A stretch of 64,000 nt of DNA from Sandaracinus amylolyticus (GTDB lineage: Bacteria; Myxococcota_A; Polyangia; Polyangiales; Sandaracinaceae), in the NCBI RefSeq assembly GCF_021631985.1, contig NZ_CP070225.1, positions 6,758,001-6,822,000 of the forward strand, read 5' to 3'. Under the pieces are notes generated by a model, which searched no databases, was not told where the DNA came from, and was given only the letters and a program-made list of their open reading frames with translations. Made by a program: the position numbers and the translations under genes. This document shows, piece after piece, positions 9,435-17,024 of the stretch (position 1 is its first letter; each line of letters starts with the position of its first letter).

Positions 9435-9461
9435 GGACCACGATCGCCGCGCCGCAGGCGC

Positions 9462-9478
9462 GCGACGCGCAGCGTCGC
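9462..9478. terminator. Perfect hairpin between convergent genes
   Basis: GCGACGC-gca-GCGTCGC is a perfect 7-bp stem with a 3-nt loop in the 76-bp gap between two convergent genes. There is no T run on either strand, so a bidirectional terminator is only a suggestion. Confidence 0.35.
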
Positions 9479-9510
9479 TGGAGGCCACGCCACGCGTCGT
9501 CGCGTGCGGA

Positions 9511-9858
9511 TCAGCCCTCGGTCGACTCGGTCGTCGCGCCCTGCTGCTGGAGGAACTGCGCGGGGTTCGCCTGGAAGCGCTCGGCGCAGTGGGGGCAGCA
9601 GAAGTAGTAGGTGCGGCCCTCGTGCGTGACCGTCGGCGAGCTCTCGGTGACGACGAACTCTTCGCCGCTCACCGGGCAGGTGCTGCGATCGCCGATCTGC
9701 GCTTCGCCGATCGGGACGAGCGCGGTCTGCTCGGCGCCCGCGGTCGTCTCGTCGTGGTGCGAAGGCTCGGCCGACGCGGTCTCGGTGGAGGAGCTGCTCG
9801 AGCCGCCACACGCAGCGAGCGCGACGGCGGCGAGGAGCGCGAGGATGGAACGCTTCAT
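9511..9858 (-). CDS. Small YHS-domain lipoprotein
   Basis: 115 residues from the ATG at 9858. The lipoprotein signal is MKRSILALLAAVALAAC, lipobox LAAC at about residue 17. A Ser/Thr/Glu/His-rich linker follows (GGSSSSSTETASAEPSHHDE). The second half is a compact YHS/TRASH-like metal-binding domain: CPVSGEEF, then GRTYYFCCPHCAERF and ANPAQFL. The cysteines (CPVSG and CCPHC) would bind a transition metal such as copper or zinc. Family members occur as metal sensors, chaperones or parts of metal-handling enzymes. Which applies here is not known. It lies 57 bp upstream of nothing metal-related, so context does not help. Confidence 0.85.
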   Translation of the reverse strand: MKRSILALLAAVALAACGGSSSSSTETASAEPSHHDETTAGAEQTALVPIGEAQIGDRSTCPVSGEEFVVTESSPTVTHEGRTYYFCCPHCAERFQANPAQFLQQQGATTESTEG

Positions 9859-9914
9859 GGGCGGCGATGTTGGCGCGCACCTGCCTGCGCGCCGTCGAGT
9901 TTCCTCACGCGCCG

Positions 9915-11366
9915 TCATCGCGGGCGCGGGATGGACACCACGTCGCGCTGCCCGGGGTGCTCGCCGACCGTCCACAGCCGATCGCTCGCATCGAGATAGA
10001 GGTCCTCGCACCCGCGGATCCAATTCACGCTCGTGCTGGTGCGCCCTTCGCGCGCGATGTAGAGGCGCCCGTCCGAGCCGTCCTGGCTCGAGCTCGACAG
10101 GTACCAGGCGTCGCCGGTGCGCAGCGCGCCCTGCACCCGCGTGCGCCCGCTGATCGCCGCGGCGAGCGAGAAGCTCGTGCCGCTGCCTTCGTCGTCGAGC
10201 AGCCCGCTCGCGCGATCGAGCGGCCACGCGATCACGCGACCGTTCACGGTGTCCGCGTCGTACTCGCCGGTGATCAGCGCAGGCGTGCCGCCGACGTCGC
10301 CGCGCGCGACGAACGAGAAGCGCGAGCTGCACGTGCTCCCCGCGCGCACGTAGCGGGCGACGCGCGGCACCGCGTACGCGTATCCGTGCGCGTCGCTGCG
10401 GGTGCCCGAGATGCCGATGCGCTCGTTGTCGTCGGTGTTCGTCGGCGCGAACATCCGCGAGAGATCGTAGACGCGCAGGCCGCGCGAGGTGTCGGCGACG
10501 TAGATGCGATCGCCGATCCACGTGATGCCGCCGGCGTGCAGCGCGCCTCCGCCGTCGTACTCCGCGGGCTCGAAATTCGCGCCGCTCGAGGTCATCACCG
10601 GATCGACGAGCAAGAGGTGTCGATACCGCGGGCGCGAGAGATCGCTGATGTCGACGAGGCTGAGCCGCGCGCCCTTCGTCGGTCGCGCGTCGGTCTTGTG
10701 GTACCAGCTCACGAGCAGCAGCGTGCGCCCCGCGATGCCTGCGTCGTGGCTGCCGGTGATTCCCTGCGGGTACCAGTAGTCGACGTTCTCGTCGCCGGTC
10801 TCCCAGCGGAAACCGCGCGCACCGAGGCCGCTGAGGCGCGACGACGTGGCGCTGCTGAGGCCGGCGCGCCCTTCGCGATTCAGGTTCGCGAGCGCGTGCG
10901 CGAGATCGCGACGACGTGCGGTGCCGAGCCGCGCGAGCAGCGCATCGGCGAGCGCCTCGCCCTCTGCGAGCGGACGCTCGAGGCGCATCCCGAAGCCGCA
11001 CTCGTCGAGCGCGACGAGACGGCCGGCCGTCGTCGTGCCGCTCACGCTCGCGCAGTCGACGGCAGGGCAGATCGGCGGCGGCGGTCCGGCGTCGGGCTCG
11101 GGGGTCGACGCGTCTTCGACCGCGCTCGTGCCGGCGTCGATCTCGACCGCGCCGGCATCGTCGTCGGCGACCTGCGCGTCCACGTCGTCCGCGACCCACG
11201 CGTCGCGCATCGTGGTCGCGCCCGCATCGTCGGTGCCCGCCGCGGGATCGCCCGCGCATCCCGAGAGTGCGATCACGAGGCAGCACCACTGCGCGAGCGA
11301 GGCACGGCGAGCGTCCAGCTCGCGAGCACCACGAGACGCGATTTCCGTCGGGATTCCCAAGAGCAT
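9915..11366 (-). CDS. Secreted lipoprotein, probable beta-propeller, function unknown
   Basis: 483 residues from the ATG at 11366. A hydrophobic segment LAQWCCLVIALSGC ends in a lipobox-like LSGC near residue 37, after an unusually long positively charged N-region, so a start nearer the hydrophobic segment remains possible. An Asp/Ala-rich linker (residues 40-90) leads to a domain with repeated beta-rich units such as LSLVDISDLSRPRY, GGITWIGDRIYVADTSRG and LRVYDLSRMF. These are reminiscent of LVIVD-type or other beta-propeller blades. No catalytic motif was seen. It ends 30 bp beyond the fni stop on the same strand but is not functionally linked to it by anything visible. Confidence 0.65.
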   Translation of the reverse strand: MLLGIPTEIASRGARELDARRASLAQWCCLVIALSGCAGDPAAGTDDAGATTMRDAWVADDVDAQVADDDAGAVEIDAGTSAVEDASTPEPDAGPPPPICPAVDCASVSGTTTAGRLVALDECGFGMRLERPLAEGEALADALLARLGTARRRDLAHALANLNREGRAGLSSATSSRLSGLGARGFRWETGDENVDYWYPQGITGSHDAGIAGRTLLLVSWYHKTDARPTKGARLSLVDISDLSRPRYRHLLLVDPVMTSSGANFEPAEYDGGGALHAGGITWIGDRIYVADTSRGLRVYDLSRMFAPTNTDDNERIGISGTRSDAHGYAYAVPRVARYVRAGSTCSSRFSFVARGDVGGTPALITGEYDADTVNGRVIAWPLDRASGLLDDEGSGTSFSLAAAISGRTRVQGALRTGDAWYLSSSSQDGSDGRLYIAREGRTSTSVNWIRGCEDLYLDASDRLWTVGEHPGQRDVVSIPRPR

Positions 11367-11395
11367 GCGGGCCTACGCGCAACCCGCGTGCCGGG

Positions 11396-12442
11396 CTACA
11401 TCGTGCCGATCCACCCGCTGAGCTCGGGGCCCAGCACCCGCGGCGCGTTGCGCAGCTCGTCGAGGGTCCCCGCGCCGCAGAGCAGCATCGCGGTCCGCAG
11501 CTCGGCCTCCACACGATCGAGGAACGCCTCGGCGCCGGCGCGTCCGCCCGCTTGCAGCGCTTGCAGCACCGGCCGTGCGATGCCCGCGGCCCGCGCCCCG
11601 AGCGCGATCGCCCGCGCCACGTCGAGCCCGCTCTTGATGCCGCCGGTCGCGATCGGCGCGAGCCCGGCGCGCGCGACCCACGCGACGCTCACCGCCGTCG
11701 GGATCCCCCAGTCCCAGAAGCTCTCGCCGAGATCCTTCGCCGCGCCCTGCGCCCGCAGCGTCTCGACCGCGACCCACGACGTGCCGCCCGCGCCGCTCAC
11801 GTCGACCGTCTTCACGCCGACGTCGCGCAGCTTCGCGGCCACGCGCGCGCTCACGCCGCAGCCCGTCTCCTTGGCAATCACCGGGATCTTCAGCTCTCCG
11901 GCGAGCCTCGCGAACGTCTCGAGCCCTCCGCGGAAATCGCGATCGCCACCTGTCTGCACGACCTCCTGCGCGGGGTTCATGTGCAGGCAGAGCGCGTCCG
12001 CGCCCACGTCGTCGATCAACCGCAGGATGTCGGCGGTCGCGAGGTCGCGCGCCTGCACCACGCCGAGGTTGCCGAGCAAGAGCGCGGTGGGCGCGACGTC
12101 GCGCACCCGGTACGTCGACGCCATGCTCGGATCGCGCATCATCGCGCGCTGTGACCCGAGGCCGATCGCGTAGCCGCGCGCCTCGGCGATCGACGCGAGC
12201 TCGCGATTGATCGATCCCGCGCGCTCGGTGCCGCCCGTCATCGACGCGATCACGATCGGCGCGCGCAACGTCTTGCCGAGCAGCTCGGTCCCGAGGTCGA
12301 TCTCGTCGAGCGCGAGCTCGGGGAGCGACTCGTGGATCAACGTGACCTGCTCGAGCAGCGTCGTGCGCTGTCGGAACGCGACCGCATCGCTCGATGCGAG
12401 CGCGATGTGCTCGTCCTTCCTGCGACTGATCTCGGAGCTCAT
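11396..12442 (-). CDS. fni: Type 2 isopentenyl-diphosphate delta-isomerase
   Basis: 348 residues, the usual size for the FMN- and NAD(P)H-dependent type 2 enzyme, which interconverts IPP and DMAPP in the cytoplasm. Start ATG at 12442 gives the family N-terminus SRRKDEHI. Further hallmarks are PIVIASMTGGT, the Gly/Ser loops AIGLGSQRAMM, LHMNPAQE, PVIAKETGCGVS, VDVSGAGGTSW and the FMN phosphate site PIATGGIKSGLDVARAIALGA. It supplies DMAPP for the prenyl synthase encoded divergently 137 bp away and completes the mevalonate route found just to the right. An inverted repeat lies in the shared promoter region. Confidence 0.96.
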   Translation of the reverse strand: MSSEISRRKDEHIALASSDAVAFRQRTTLLEQVTLIHESLPELALDEIDLGTELLGKTLRAPIVIASMTGGTERAGSINRELASIAEARGYAIGLGSQRAMMRDPSMASTYRVRDVAPTALLLGNLGVVQARDLATADILRLIDDVGADALCLHMNPAQEVVQTGGDRDFRGGLETFARLAGELKIPVIAKETGCGVSARVAAKLRDVGVKTVDVSGAGGTSWVAVETLRAQGAAKDLGESFWDWGIPTAVSVAWVARAGLAPIATGGIKSGLDVARAIALGARAAGIARPVLQALQAGGRAGAEAFLDRVEAELRTAMLLCGAGTLDELRNAPRVLGPELSGWIGTM

Positions 12443-12510
12443 GCGGCCCGCAGCGTAACCCGCGCGATCGAGCCGCGCGGATTGTTTGCAGAACGCATCT
12501 TTTCTCGCGC

Positions 12511-12536
12511 GAGCAGGCACACGCAGGATCCTGCTC
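12511..12536. promoter_or_regulatory. Inverted repeat in the fni / prenyl-synthase divergent region
   Basis: GAGCAGG (12511-12517) and CCTGCTC (12530-12536) are perfect 7-bp arms with 12 bp between them, and a second palindrome AGGATCCT overlaps the right arm. Placement between two divergent isoprenoid genes suggests an operator; a leader hairpin of the prenyl synthase mRNA is the alternative. Confidence 0.35.
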
Positions 12537-12579
12537 CCACGCTTGACGGACCTCGCGCACGAGCCCACGCTCGCGCGCC

Positions 12580-13629
12580 ATGCCGCAAGAGGCCAACGGA
12601 GCATCGTCCAGCGCGTTCATGGACGAAGTCCGGCGAGAGGTGGACGCGCGTCTCGCACGCTTCTTCGAGGACGAGCGTCGGGCTGCGAGCGGGCTCGCGT
12701 CGGAGGCCCTGGAGCTGGTCGAGGCGATCGCGGCGCTCACGATGCGCGGCGGCAAGCGCCTTCGCCCCGCGGTGCTGGTCGCGGCGTTCCGCGCGGTCGA
12801 GCCCGAGCGCGACTGGCGCCTCACCGTCGACGCGGGCGCTGCGCTCGAGGTGCTGCAGAGCTATCTGCTCATCCACGACGACTGGATGGACGGCGACGAT
12901 CAGCGCCGCGGCGGTCCCTCGGTGCACGCGGCGCTCGGTGCGAAGCTCGGCGACGCGCACCTCGGCGCGAGCCTCGCGATCCTCGCGGGTGATCTCGGCT
13001 CGGCGTACGCACAGCGTCTCTTCCTGGGCTCGGTGCCGCACGCGGCGCGACCGGTGGAGCTGCACGACGCGTTCGTGCGCATGCAGGTCGAGGTCGTGAT
13101 GGGCCAGAGCCTCGACCTGCTCGCGAGCACCGACGTCTCGCGCATGCAGCAGCTCAAGACGGGCAGCTACACGGTGGCCGGCCCGCTGCGCATGGGCGCG
13201 CTGATCGGCGGAGCGAGCGACGCGCAGCTCGAGGCGCTCGAGGCGTACGGCACGCCGCTCGGCGAGGCGTTCCAGGTGCGCGACGATCTGCTCGGCACGT
13301 TCGGCGATCCGCGCCAGACCGGGAAGCCCTCGGGCAACGATCTGCGCGCGGGCAAGCGCACGGCGCTGGTGCTCGAGTGCGAGCGCCTCGTGCCCGCGAG
13401 CGAGCGAGGCGCGCTCACGCGCGTGCTCGGCAAGAAGGACGCGAGCGACGAGGACGTGGCGGCGGCGACCGAGCTCTTCGTGAAGAGCGGCGCGCGCAAG
13501 AACGTGGAGCATCGGCTCGCGCGGCTGCTCGATCAGGCGTGCACCGCGCTCGAGGGCGGAGCGCTGCTCGATCCCGGCCGCACGATGCTGCGTGACCTCG
13601 CGGGCATGCTCGCGATCCGCGATCGATGA
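12580..13629 (+). CDS. Polyprenyl diphosphate synthase (FPP/GGPP synthase family)
   Basis: 349 residues. It condenses IPP onto an allylic diphosphate. Motifs are RGGKRLRP (57-63, IPP binding), the first Asp-rich motif DDWMD at 100-104 followed by RRG, the KTGSYT block, and the second Asp-rich motif DDLLGTFGD with GKPSGNDLRAGKRTALV after it. The first motif lacks the two-residue insertion of bacterial type II farnesyl synthases. Tyr five residues before the first Asp would favour shorter products, so FPP is as likely as GGPP; product length cannot be settled by eye. It is the first gene of the operon, and its stop overlaps the next start as ATGA. Confidence 0.93.
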   Translation: MPQEANGASSSAFMDEVRREVDARLARFFEDERRAASGLASEALELVEAIAALTMRGGKRLRPAVLVAAFRAVEPERDWRLTVDAGAALEVLQSYLLIHDDWMDGDDQRRGGPSVHAALGAKLGDAHLGASLAILAGDLGSAYAQRLFLGSVPHAARPVELHDAFVRMQVEVVMGQSLDLLASTDVSRMQQLKTGSYTVAGPLRMGALIGGASDAQLEALEAYGTPLGEAFQVRDDLLGTFGDPRQTGKPSGNDLRAGKRTALVLECERLVPASERGALTRVLGKKDASDEDVAAATELFVKSGARKNVEHRLARLLDQACTALEGGALLDPGRTMLRDLAGMLAIRDR

Positions 13630-14567
13630 GCGACGCGCGCGGCATCGGCGTGGGCGAGGCGCACGGCAAGGTCATCCTGCTGGGCGAGCACTCGGTGGTG
13701 TACGGGCGCCCCGCGCTCGCGGCAGGTCTTCCGCGCGGTGCGAGCGCGCGCGCGATGGACGCCGAGGGCGAGAGCTCGCTGCACGTGACGCCCTGGGACG
13801 TGACCGTCACGCCGCGCGACGAGCGCTCGCTCGGCAAGGCGTTCGGCGTGCTGCTCGAGGCCGCGTGCGTCGAGCGTCCGGTGCGCATCGAGGCGCGCGT
13901 GGATCTGCCGGGCGGATCGGGGCTGGGCTCGAGCGCAGCGCTCGGGGTCGCGGTGCTGCGCGCGATCGACGCGCTGCGCGGGGTCGAGCGCGACGACGCG
14001 TCGGCGCTCGAGGTCTCCCTCGCGTGGGAGCGCGTGTTCCACGGCAACCCGAGCGGCGTCGACAACGCGATGTCGATCGCGGGTGGGCTCGCCTGGTACG
14101 TGCGCGGCCGAGCGATCGAGCGCGTGCGCGCGCGGCGCGCGATCCCGCTGGTGATCGGCGACTCGGGCGAGGCGTGCTCGACGAAGATCACGGTGGGCGA
14201 GGTCGCGCGGCAGCACGAGAAGAGCCCCGAGCGCATGGAGAAGCAGTTCGACGCGATCGCGGCGATCGTGCGCAACGGGCGCCTCGCGGCGGAGCAAGGT
14301 GATCTGAAGGCGCTCGGTCAGCTCTTCGACATGAACCAGTCGTTGCTCGCCGGGATGTTGATCTCGACCGCGACCCTCGAAGAGATGATCGGCGTGGCGC
14401 GCGCGGCGGGCGCATACGGCGCGAAGCTCACCGGCGGCGGCGGCGGCGGCTGCATGATCGCGGTGACCGAGGATCGCGCGGGCGCGGAGAAGGTGCGCGC
14501 GGCGATCGAAGAGCAGTGCGGCAAGCGCGCGTTCGTCGCGCTGGTCGGCGGAGATCAAGAGCGATGA
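13626..14567 (+). CDS. mvk: Mevalonate kinase
   Basis: 313 residues, typical for this GHMP kinase, which makes mevalonate-5-phosphate from mevalonate and ATP. The N-terminal block is GKVILLGEHSVVYGRPALA (Lys15 is the conserved lysine). The glycine-rich phosphate loop is GGSGLGSSAALG near 96-107. GNPSGVDNAMS near 140-150 includes the catalytic-type Asp146. The C-terminal GHMP motif is AKLTGGGGGGCMIAV. The start overlaps the prenyl synthase stop (ATGA) and the stop overlaps the mvaD start (ATGA), so the three genes are translationally coupled. The protein is cytoplasmic. Confidence 0.96.
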   Translation: MSDARGIGVGEAHGKVILLGEHSVVYGRPALAAGLPRGASARAMDAEGESSLHVTPWDVTVTPRDERSLGKAFGVLLEAACVERPVRIEARVDLPGGSGLGSSAALGVAVLRAIDALRGVERDDASALEVSLAWERVFHGNPSGVDNAMSIAGGLAWYVRGRAIERVRARRAIPLVIGDSGEACSTKITVGEVARQHEKSPERMEKQFDAIAAIVRNGRLAAEQGDLKALGQLFDMNQSLLAGMLISTATLEEMIGVARAAGAYGAKLTGGGGGGCMIAVTEDRAGAEKVRAAIEEQCGKRAFVALVGGDQER

Positions 14568-15547
14568 GCGCACCGGGCAAGGCGGACGCGATCGCGCGCG
14601 CGAACATCGCGCTCGCGAAGTACTGGGGCAAGAGCGACGACCGGCTGAACCTGCCCGCGGTGCCGAGCCTGTCGATCACGCTCGATCCGATGCGGACCGA
14701 GACGCGCGTCGAGCTCGACGAGCGGCTGGACGCGGACGTGTTCGAGCTCGACGGGAAGGTCGCGCTGCCGAAGGAGACGGCGCGCGTCACCGCGATGCTC
14801 GATCGGGTGCGCGCGGAGAGCGGCATCGCGGCGAAGGCACGGGTGACGAGCCGCAATCACTTCCCGACGGCGTCGGGGCTCGCGTCGAGCGCGTCGGGGT
14901 TCGCGGCGCTGGCGGCGGCGTCCCGCGCGGCGTACGGGCTGGCGCGCGACGACGCGAAGGCGAGCGCGATGGCGCGTCGTGCGAGCGCGAGCGCGGCGCG
15001 ATCGATCTACGGCGGGTTCGTGGAGCTGCCGGCGGGTGAGCCGGGCGACGACGTTCTGTCGGCGATCCCGCGGCACGATGCGTCGCACTGGGATCTGCGC
15101 GTGGTGGTCGCGGTGATCACCGAGGGGCGCAAGGACGTGGGGTCGCGCGAGGGCATGGGCCACTCGCGCGAGACGTCGCCCTACTGGCGCGCGTGGGTCG
15201 AGAGCGCACCGAAGATGTGCGCGGTGATCCGCGAGGCGATCGCGGCGCGCGACTACGAGCGGCTCGGGCCGGTGGTCGAGCAGAGCTTCACGACGATGCA
15301 CGCGCTCGCGTTCACGAGCTCGCCGTCGACGATGTACTTCCAGCCGGCGAGCATCGCGGCGCTGCAGACGGTGAAGCAGCTGCGCGATCGCGGGGTGCCG
15401 GTGTGGCCGACGATGGACGCGGGGCCGCACGTGAAGGCGATGTGCCCGGGCGAGGCCGCGGCGCAGGTCGAGGAAGCGCTCGCGGGGACGCCGGGGGTGC
15501 TGCGGGTGCTGCACGCACGGCCGGGCGCGGGGGTCGAGGTCGGCTGA
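14564..15547 (+). CDS. mvaD: Diphosphomevalonate decarboxylase
   Basis: 327 residues from the ATG at 14564, which overlaps the mevalonate kinase stop. It converts mevalonate-5-diphosphate plus ATP to isopentenyl diphosphate, CO2, ADP and phosphate. The diagnostic sequence ANIALAKYWGK lies at residues 13-23, followed by the NLPAVPSLSITLD block. The phosphate loop is NHFPTASGLASSASGFAAL, then ARSIYGGFVEL, and near the C-terminus PTMDAGPHVKAMC with the conserved Asp. The presence of this gene next to phosphomevalonate kinase indicates the classical mevalonate route rather than the archaeal variants. The gene is followed by 415 bp of repeat-bearing intergenic DNA. Confidence 0.96.
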   Translation: MSAPGKADAIARANIALAKYWGKSDDRLNLPAVPSLSITLDPMRTETRVELDERLDADVFELDGKVALPKETARVTAMLDRVRAESGIAAKARVTSRNHFPTASGLASSASGFAALAAASRAAYGLARDDAKASAMARRASASAARSIYGGFVELPAGEPGDDVLSAIPRHDASHWDLRVVVAVITEGRKDVGSREGMGHSRETSPYWRAWVESAPKMCAVIREAIAARDYERLGPVVEQSFTTMHALAFTSSPSTMYFQPASIAALQTVKQLRDRGVPVWPTMDAGPHVKAMCPGEAAAQVEEALAGTPGVLRVLHARPGAGVEVG

Positions 15548-15600
15548 GGCGCCGGTTGGGGGTGGTGGGCCCCGGTGGCCGTGGGTCGGGGTGCTCGGGG

Positions 15601-15768
15601 CTCAACCTCGGTCGGTTTTTGTCCTTGTTTGCGGGTGTTTGGGCTCAACCACGGTCGGTTTTTGCCCTCGTTCGTGGACGTTAGAGCTCAACCTGGGTCG
15701 GTTCCTGTCCACACACGAGGTCATCCCGTGCTCCGGACAGAGCCCACCTGATCTCAACCACGGTCGGT
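15601..15768 (+). repeat. Four copies of a 16-bp element (CTCAACCACGGTCGGT), partly in 43-bp phase
   Basis: Copies lie at 15601-15616, 15644-15659, 15687-15702 and 15753-15768, all on the plus strand. Copies 2 and 4 are exact; copies 1 and 3 differ only at the central two bases (TC, TG). The first three start exactly 43 bp apart. Copies 1 and 2 also share TTTTTGxCCTxGTT after the core, so the unit is a degenerate 43-bp tandem repeat. The same 16-mer recurs at 41543-41676. The rest of the 415-bp gap between mvaD and the phosphomevalonate kinase gene shows no ORF worth calling. Confidence 0.85.
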
Positions 15769-15962
15769 CCCGGCCTCCCCGTCATTCCGCTGGCTCACCT
15801 GATCTGCGCTGCTGACGGACACCTCGACCTCCAGGCGGTCGGGGGGCTTTACAGGGGCGCTAGGATTGCGCCGCCCGAAAGCCGGGCCGGGGGCAGAGGG
15901 GTTTTCCCCGACGCGGCGCGGTCACCTACCGTGGCAAGTTGTCCCCTTTAGGGAGGGTCTGC

Positions 15963-16973
15963 GTGGTGCGCGTGTCGGCGCCGGGAAAGGTCATGATCTC
16001 GGGCGAGTACGTCGTCCTCGAGGGCGCGCCTGCGCTCGTCGCGGCGGCGCCTGCCCGCGCCCGGGTGACGCTCGCGGCCCGCCCGACCCGCACGAGCGAC
16101 GGCTCACCGCCGGATCCCGGCCGCTCGCCCGACGCACAGCCGCTCCCGCCGGAAGCTCTGCTAGCTCGCACGTGCGCCGAATCCGTCTTCGGCCCGCTCA
16201 CCCGCGACATGGACCTCGCCATCGACACCAGCGCGCTGCGCCATCAGGGGAATGGCGAAGGGAGCCGCAAGCTCGGCCTCGGCTCCTCCGCCGCTGCTGC
16301 CGCCGGCACCGTCGCAGCAGTCGCCGCGGCGAACGGTCTCGACGTCTCGAATCCCACCGTCCGCGCCCGCCTCCTCCCGATCGCGCTCGACGGCCACCGC
16401 GCGGTCGCCCCCGAAGGCAGCGGCGCCGACGTCGCGGCCTCCACGCTCGGCGGGTTCGTGCGCGTCCGTCGCGACGGCGAGCACCTCGATGCCGCGCGGA
16501 TCGACTGGCCCGCCTCGCTCCACCTCGCGCTCGTGTGGACCGGCACCCCCGCGCGCACCAGCGATCTCGTCGCGAAGGTGAAGTCGCTCGCGGCCCGCGA
16601 TGCCACGGCCTACCAGCGCGCGATCACACCGCTCCGCGAGGCGGCAGCCACGTTGCTCGCCGCGATCGAGCGCGGCGACGCGCGCGGCGCGATCGACGCC
16701 GCCGCCGCGCACCACGACGCGATGCAGCTCCTCGGCGAGACGGCCGGTGCCCCGATCGTCACGCCCGAGCTCACCAAGGCCGCGATGATCGCGCATTCGA
16801 TCGGCGGCTCCGCGAAGCCTTCGGGCGCGGGCGGTGGCGACGTCGCCATCGCGTTCCTCCCCTCCGAGTCCGCGATCGCCGAGCTCGGCGACGCGTGTCG
16901 AATTGCCGGCTTGGCCCTACTCCCCCTTCGGCTCGGAGACGACGGTGTCCGCGTCGACGAGCCCTTGGACTGA
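15963..16973 (+). CDS. Phosphomevalonate kinase
   Basis: 336 residues from the GTG at 15963. That start is preferred because AGGGAGG lies 6 bp upstream and places the conserved SAPGKVMISGEYVVLEG at the very N-terminus; a TTG at 15939 is the longer alternative. The enzyme phosphorylates mevalonate-5-phosphate. It is a GHMP kinase: N-terminal SAPGK, the phosphate loop LGLGSSAAAAAG in the first half, and a C-terminal KPSGAGGGDVAIAF. Its placement between mvaD and HMG-CoA reductase supports the phosphomevalonate rather than another GHMP activity. It belongs to the same direction of transcription as the upstream genes but is separated from them by the repeat region, so it may have its own promoter. 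Confidence 0.9.
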   Translation: MVRVSAPGKVMISGEYVVLEGAPALVAAAPARARVTLAARPTRTSDGSPPDPGRSPDAQPLPPEALLARTCAESVFGPLTRDMDLAIDTSALRHQGNGEGSRKLGLGSSAAAAAGTVAAVAAANGLDVSNPTVRARLLPIALDGHRAVAPEGSGADVAASTLGGFVRVRRDGEHLDAARIDWPASLHLALVWTGTPARTSDLVAKVKSLAARDATAYQRAITPLREAAATLLAAIERGDARGAIDAAAAHHDAMQLLGETAGAPIVTPELTKAAMIAHSIGGSAKPSGAGGGDVAIAFLPSESAIAELGDACRIAGLALLPLRLGDDGVRVDEPLD

Positions 16974-16976
16974 TTT

Positions 16977-17014
16977 GATCGCTCGCGGACGAGCGCCGCG
17001 AGCTTTGAGCGATC
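16977..17014 (+). promoter_or_regulatory. Two alternative stems directly before the HMG-CoA reductase ribosome site
   Basis: Stem I pairs GCTCGCGG (16981-16988) with CCGCGAGC (16996-17003), loop of 7, followed by TTT. Stem II pairs GATCGCTC (16977-16984) with GAGCGATC (17007-17014). They share GCTC at 16981-16984, so both cannot form together. The Shine-Dalgarno GGAG (17015-17018) follows stem II directly and the ATG is at 17025. This could be attenuator-like control or simple decoupling of translation. Confidence 0.5.
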
Positions 17015-17024
17015 GGAGCACTCG

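Noticed and set aside
5502-9488. 1328-codon minus-strand frame across speA
   Set aside because: The part opposite speA is a shadow of its codon bias; only 5502-6776 looks like protein.
15548-15962. CRISPR array at the 43-bp repeats
   Set aside because: Copies are few, the spacing is short (27-bp variable part), and the variable parts of copies 1 and 2 are related. No cas gene is present.
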